The notes under the pieces: model-generated
Seen by the model: only the letters and a program-made list of their open reading frames with translations
Databases searched by the model: none
Told to the model about the DNA's origin: nothing
Shown here: piece by piece, positions 5,844 through 8,805 of the stretch
How positions within the stretch are numbered: the first letter of the stretch is position 1
How the letters are laid out: each line of letters starts with the position of its first letter
NCBI GenBank assembly: GCA_021772165.1
Contig: JAJFMM010000112.1
Location: forward strand, 1-8,805
Direction: 5' to 3'
From: Chlamydiota bacterium
Lineage (GTDB): Bacteria > Chlamydiota > Chlamydiia > Chlamydiales > SM23-39
Length of the DNA: 8,805 nt
Program-made: the position numbers and the translations under genes

Positions 5844-7232
5844 ATGTTAGACAGGACCGTTGATTTTCAAAACAAGTTTCACTTTACCAGCCTCGGCTGT
5901 GCTCGGAATCTCGTCGATAGCGAGGTAATGATTGGTCAGCTTCTCAGGGCTGGATTCGAATGTATAGGCGAATTAGAAGAGGCCGATTACCTCGTTGTAA
6001 ATACGTGCGGTTTTCTCGAGGCGTCTCGCCAAGAGGGCTATGAAACGCTTCAAGAAATCTTCGAAGAAAAAAAGAGCAGCGCCAAGGTGATCGTCGCCGG
6101 CTGCATGGTCAACAAGAACAAAGATGAGCTGAAATCTCGGTTTCCCGAGATCCATTACCTGATCGGCTCCGGTGATGTGGAAAAGATCCTCGATGCCGTG
6201 CGCTCAGAAAGTGCCGGAGAGGCGCTCTCCACAACGCGCAGCTACCTCGAGTGGGGCGAAGTGCCACGTACGCTCTCCACTCCGAAACATTACGCTTACC
6301 TCAAGATCGCAGAAGGGTGCAAAAAGCGCTGCGCATTCTGCATCATCCCATCCATTAAAGGCCCTCTCCGCTCGAAAACCAACGAGCAGGTGATCAAAGA
6401 GTTCAGCGCGCTATTGAGCCAAGGCGTCTTCGAAGTGATCCTGATCGCACAAGATCTCGGAGACTATGGAAAAGATCGCCGCGAAAAGGGCGCGCTCGCC
6501 GAGCTCCTACGCGAGATGCTGGATATCAAGAAGAACTTCTGGATCCGCCTCCTCTATCTCTATCCCGATGAGATTGACGACGAGCTGATCGACGTGATCA
6601 AGAGCGACAAGAGAATCTGCCGATACCTCGACATGCCGATCCAGCACATCAGCGATCCCGTCCTCAAGGCGATGCACAGAAAGACCAACCGCGCTCAGAT
6701 CTGCGGAACGCTCGAGAAATTACGCAAAGAGATCCCCGGAATTGCGATACGCACCAGCCTCATGGTCGGCTTTCCAGGTGAGACAGAAGAGCAGTTTCAG
6801 GAACTCGTCGAGTTTGTAAAAACGACACCACTCGACCATATCGGCATCTTCAAGTTCTCTTTGGAAAAAGAGGCTTACGCGGCCAAATTGCCCAACCAGA
6901 TCTCGACAGAAGAGAAGCAGCGACGCTTCGAAATTCTGGCCGAAGCGCAGCAAGTGGCTCTTGCGAAACGCAGCGAGGCGATGATCGGCAAAAAAGTTGC
7001 CGCCCTAATTGAAGGCCCCCATCCCGACTCAGAACTACTACTTAGCGCACGCCATGCAGGACAGTGCCCTGAGATCGATGGACAGATCATCATCAACGAT
7101 GCGAGAAACGGCGCCGAGATCGGCAAGCTACATGAAGTTGAAATCACAGATGTTGCAGGCTACGATCTGATCGGCCGCGTCATCAGACCACTGGGAGGCA
7201 AGCCATGTCGCAGCAAACTGATGTGTGTATAG
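5844..7232 (+). CDS. rimO: Ribosomal protein S12 methylthiotransferase RimO
   Basis: RimO adds a methylthio group to the conserved aspartate of ribosomal protein S12, using two [4Fe-4S] clusters and SAM. The start is the ATG at 5844 with GAGG six bases upstream (5834-5837), giving 462 residues. The N-terminal methylthiotransferase domain has SLGCARNLVDSE (C19), NTCGF (C55) and AGCM (C87), the three ligands of the auxiliary cluster. The radical SAM domain has GCKKRCAFC (C159, C163, C166) followed by IIPSIKGPLRS, typical of RimO rather than MiaB. DMPIQHIS (263-270) and RTSLMVGFPGETEEQF (303-318) follow. A TRAM domain covers about 380-447. The last about 15 residues (from RPLGGKPC) extend past the usual end and overlap the start of rlmI by 28 bases. 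Confidence 0.95.
   Translation: MLDRTVDFQNKFHFTSLGCARNLVDSEVMIGQLLRAGFECIGELEEADYLVVNTCGFLEASRQEGYETLQEIFEEKKSSAKVIVAGCMVNKNKDELKSRFPEIHYLIGSGDVEKILDAVRSESAGEALSTTRSYLEWGEVPRTLSTPKHYAYLKIAEGCKKRCAFCIIPSIKGPLRSKTNEQVIKEFSALLSQGVFEVILIAQDLGDYGKDRREKGALAELLREMLDIKKNFWIRLLYLYPDEIDDELIDVIKSDKRICRYLDMPIQHISDPVLKAMHRKTNRAQICGTLEKLRKEIPGIAIRTSLMVGFPGETEEQFQELVEFVKTTPLDHIGIFKFSLEKEAYAAKLPNQISTEEKQRRFEILAEAQQVALAKRSEAMIGKKVAALIEGPHPDSELLLSARHAGQCPEIDGQIIINDARNGAEIGKLHEVEITDVAGYDLIGRVIRPLGGKPCRSKLMCV
7193..7198 (+). promoter_or_regulatory. Ribosome binding site GGGAGG fixing the rlmI start
   Basis: GGGAGG lies six bases before the ATG at 7205 and inside the 3' end of rimO. It is a near-ideal site, and it supports translation starting upstream of the palindromic insert rather than within or after it. 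Confidence 0.8.
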
Positions 7233-8548
7233 GCACAAACACAAGCAAGAAGAAGAATCGAAAGTTTGACAAGGAAGCTTCTCAGAATACTTGTCTGGAG
7301 CAAGCGACCATTGCCGATAGGCAAGGCGCAAGTGAAGACAAGAATTCTGAGAAAAAGCTGACGCAGTCAAAATTCGATACGTCATCTTGTTTGTGTTTGA
7401 AGAAAGGGAAGGAGAGACCCCTTCTTCAGAAACATCACTGGATCTATTCAGGCGCGATCCGCTCGCAACCCAAAGACAAAGCGGATCCGATCCTACCCGT
7501 CTACTCCTCAGAGGGCAAAAGGCTAGGCCTCGCCGCTCGCAATCCGGGCCGCTCGATCGCAGCGCACATGCTCGCCTTTGGAGAAGAGACGCTAGAAGAA
7601 GCACTCAGAGAGCGCATCACTCAGGCCGTCCGCTTTAGAAAAGACAGTTTCGACCTCACAAAAACCAACGCTTACCGCCTGCTCCATGCGGAAGGCGACG
7701 GCATCCCGGGACTGATCGCAGACATGTACAACGGCATGCTCGTTGTACAGATCTCGCATGCAGGACTCGAGACGATCAAAGATCAGATCTTTTCACTTCT
7801 GATCGAGATCGTGCAGCCGCGCGGCATCTACGAAAAGTCGACCTCCTTTCTCAGAAAGAAAGAGGGAATGGAAGAAGAGCGCGGACATCGCTGGGGAGAA
7901 GTAGACCCAAGGCCGCTCATCCTGGAAAATGGACTGAGCTACCGCGTCGATCTAGAAACAGGGCAGAAGACCGGCTGGTTCCTCGATCAGCGCGACATGC
8001 GAGAACTCGTTCGCACAAGCTCAGAAAATCGCCGTGTGCTCAACATGTTTGCCTACAGCGGAGGCTTTAGCGTCGCCGCACTCGCCGGCGGAGCCACATC
8101 TGTAGACAGCGTTGAGATCAGCAAGCGCTGCGCACCACTTATTGAGGAGAACCTCACTTTAAACGCACTCGACGCAGAGCGCCATCGCTTCTTCTGCCAA
8201 GATGCTTTTGAGTTTCTCCAGAAAAATCCGCTCGACTATGACCTCGTCATCCTCGATCCACCCGCTTTTGTCAAAAAGCGAGAGGATATCGCATCGGCGT
8301 TTCGCGCCTACAAAGAGACGAATCGGATCACGATGGAGAAGATGCCTTCCGGCTCTAAGCTCTTGACCTGTTCTTGCTCGTATCATGTAGATGAGACGCT
8401 CTTTCAAAACATCATCTTTCGAGCCGCACTAGAGGCGGGGCGCAAGGTCCGCATTCTTTCTCGTCACAGACAAGCGATCGACCATCCAATTTCGCTCTTT
8501 CATCCAGAAAGCGCCTATCTGAAAAGCCTTCTTCTCTACTTAGAATAG
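7205..8548 (+). CDS. rlmI: RlmI-type 23S rRNA (cytosine-C5) methyltransferase with palindrome-encoded N-terminal insert
   Basis: This 447-residue enzyme is of the family that methylates C5 of cytosine in 23S rRNA (C1962 in E. coli); the exact target here is assumed. The conserved N-terminal PUA-like part begins only at LKKGKERPLLQKHHWIYSG (65-83), where the family normally starts within a few residues of Met. The central part has YRLLHAEGDGIPGLIAD (157-173). The Rossmann domain has GQKTGWFLDQRDMR (253-266), motif I MFAYSGGFSVAAL (281-293), LDPPAF (350-355) and the catalytic TCSCS (388-392, with C389 and C391). Residues 11-65 are encoded by a 164-bp palindrome and are charged, low in hydrophobics and probably disordered. 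The strong ribosome site before 7205 argues that this segment is translated. It overlaps rimO by 28 bases and is co-transcribed with it. Confidence 0.9.
   Translation: MSQQTDVCIGTNTSKKKNRKFDKEASQNTCLEQATIADRQGASEDKNSEKKLTQSKFDTSSCLCLKKGKERPLLQKHHWIYSGAIRSQPKDKADPILPVYSSEGKRLGLAARNPGRSIAAHMLAFGEETLEEALRERITQAVRFRKDSFDLTKTNAYRLLHAEGDGIPGLIADMYNGMLVVQISHAGLETIKDQIFSLLIEIVQPRGIYEKSTSFLRKKEGMEEERGHRWGEVDPRPLILENGLSYRVDLETGQKTGWFLDQRDMRELVRTSSENRRVLNMFAYSGGFSVAALAGGATSVDSVEISKRCAPLIEENLTLNALDAERHRFFCQDAFEFLQKNPLDYDLVILDPPAFVKKREDIASAFRAYKETNRITMEKMPSGSKLLTCSCSYHVDETLFQNIIFRAALEAGRKVRILSRHRQAIDHPISLFHPESAYLKSLLLYLE
7236..7399 (+). repeat. 164-bp imperfect palindromic element inserted in-frame in rlmI
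   Basis: The left arm read backwards matches the right arm along its length, with small gaps. The outer blocks 7236-7261 and 7374-7399 match at 22 of 26 positions. TTTGAC 7265-7270 pairs with GTCAAA 7366-7371, TTCTCAGAAT 7279-7288 with ATTCTGAGAA 7344-7353, CTTGTCT 7290-7296 with AGACAAG 7336-7342, and TTGCC 7311-7315 with GGCAA 7320-7324 around a GATA centre. Pairing stops just outside both ends. It starts four bases after the rimO stop and stays open in the rlmI frame. The pattern is that of a small palindromic selfish element or a decayed MITE. No terminal direct repeat could be identified with confidence. Confidence 0.85.
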
Positions 8549-8576
8549 AAGAACAGGATAAACAAGATCGCCTACG

Positions 8577-8624
8577 GCGGCAGGATATGCAGGATCATCT
8601 TTTTTATCCTGCATATCCTGCCGC
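8577..8624 (+). repeat. Perfect 19-bp inverted repeat downstream of rlmI
   Basis: Arms 8577-8595 and 8606-8624 are perfect reverse complements around a 10-base loop containing six T. Each arm contains two CAGGAT or ATCCTG units. It lies 28 bases after the rlmI stop and would form a very stable stem in RNA, so it may end or protect the rimO-rlmI transcript. No T-run follows the stem, so it is not a classical intrinsic terminator. An ACAGGATA unit also occurs just before it at 8552-8559. The rest of 8549-8707 holds only the promoter noted below. Confidence 0.85.
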
Positions 8625-8652
8625 TGATGGGGTAGCGAGCTGGCGATACCGC

Positions 8653-8681
8653 TTGCAAAAAACAAGTTAAATCTTTAATAC
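8653..8681 (+). promoter_or_regulatory. Sigma70-type promoter for the secreted-protein gene
   Basis: The -35 box TTGCAA (8653-8658) and the -10 box TAATAC (8676-8681) are separated by exactly 17 bases. Transcription would begin near 8688, about 20 bases before the ATG at 8708. The gene is therefore probably transcribed separately from rlmI. Confidence 0.6.
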
Positions 8682-8707
8682 TACCCGCTTTTTTTGGGGG
8701 AATTCGA

Positions 8708-8805
8708 ATGAAATTCATCATTGCCGTTTTGATGATCTTGACCGGTCACGTACATGGAGACGAATGGGTCGATCAGAAGGCTTTTTTCGAAAAGCATGGC
8801 TACTT
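8708..8805 (+). CDS. Secreted protein of unknown function, N-terminal part (3' end outside window)
   Basis: Thirty-two complete codons are visible. The ATG at 8708 is preceded by GGGGG (8696-8700) at seven bases. The protein begins with a lysine, a hydrophobic core (FIIAVLMIL) and then TGHVHG before DEW, a clear signal peptide with likely cleavage after the glycine near residue 17. The visible mature part (DEWVDQKAFFEKHGY) is too short to assign. An FFEKHGY segment is seen at the start of some phytanoyl-CoA dioxygenase-like proteins, but this is only a weak hint. It has its own promoter upstream. Confidence 0.7.
   Translation, partial: MKFIIAVLMILTGHVHGDEWVDQKAFFEKHGY

Noticed and set aside
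7128..7604. Minus-strand open frame of 158 codons across the rimO/rlmI junction
   Set aside because: Its openness comes largely from the palindrome and from the shadow of two well-supported plus-strand genes. It has no domain outside the repeat. I used it only to show the two-strand peptide similarity.
1..8805. CRISPR array, tRNA or rRNA genes, transposase
   Set aside because: No regularly spaced repeats, cloverleaf-like segments, rRNA segments or transposase motifs were seen on either strand.

Overview
The window looks like part of a bacterial chromosome of mixed base composition. It is most likely from an environmental Chlamydiota (Parachlamydiales-type) bacterium. That placement is inference from the RimO and Opp protein sequences and the Opp gene order, because no marker gene settles it. 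All main genes are intact and closely packed. The only gaps that look regulatory are at about 556-609, 5753-5843 and 8549-8707.

Layout. (1) Positions 1-555 (+) hold the C-terminal part of IspH, the last enzyme of the MEP isoprenoid pathway, followed by a hairpin/T-run terminator. (2) From 5752 down to 610 (-) runs one apparent operon with almost no spacing: oppB, oppC, oppD, oppF, a class I SAM-dependent methyltransferase, and two small tandem paralogues with a hydrophobic N-terminal segment and cysteines in CX3C pairs. OppB, OppC, OppD and OppF form the membrane and ATPase core of an oligopeptide importer. No substrate-binding protein gene (oppA) is present here. (3) Divergently, from 5844 (+), rimO (ribosomal protein S12 methylthiotransferase) overlaps an rlmI-type 23S rRNA cytosine-C5 methyltransferase, so two modifiers of the translation machinery are co-transcribed. 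(4) After a perfect 19-bp inverted repeat and a good sigma70-type promoter, a secreted protein of unknown function begins at 8708 and runs off the window.

The most unusual structure is a 164-bp imperfect palindrome at 7236-7399. It lies wholly inside the rlmI reading frame, between the start codon and the conserved PUA-like N-terminus, and adds about 55 residues. Both of its strands encode nearly the same peptide. It resembles in kind the palindromic elements inserted in-frame into Rickettsia and Wolbachia genes. Other points of interest are the paired CX3C small proteins, a methyltransferase whose N-terminus looks either frameshifted or fused to a signal peptide, and AGGATA/TATCCT hairpins after two plus-strand genes.
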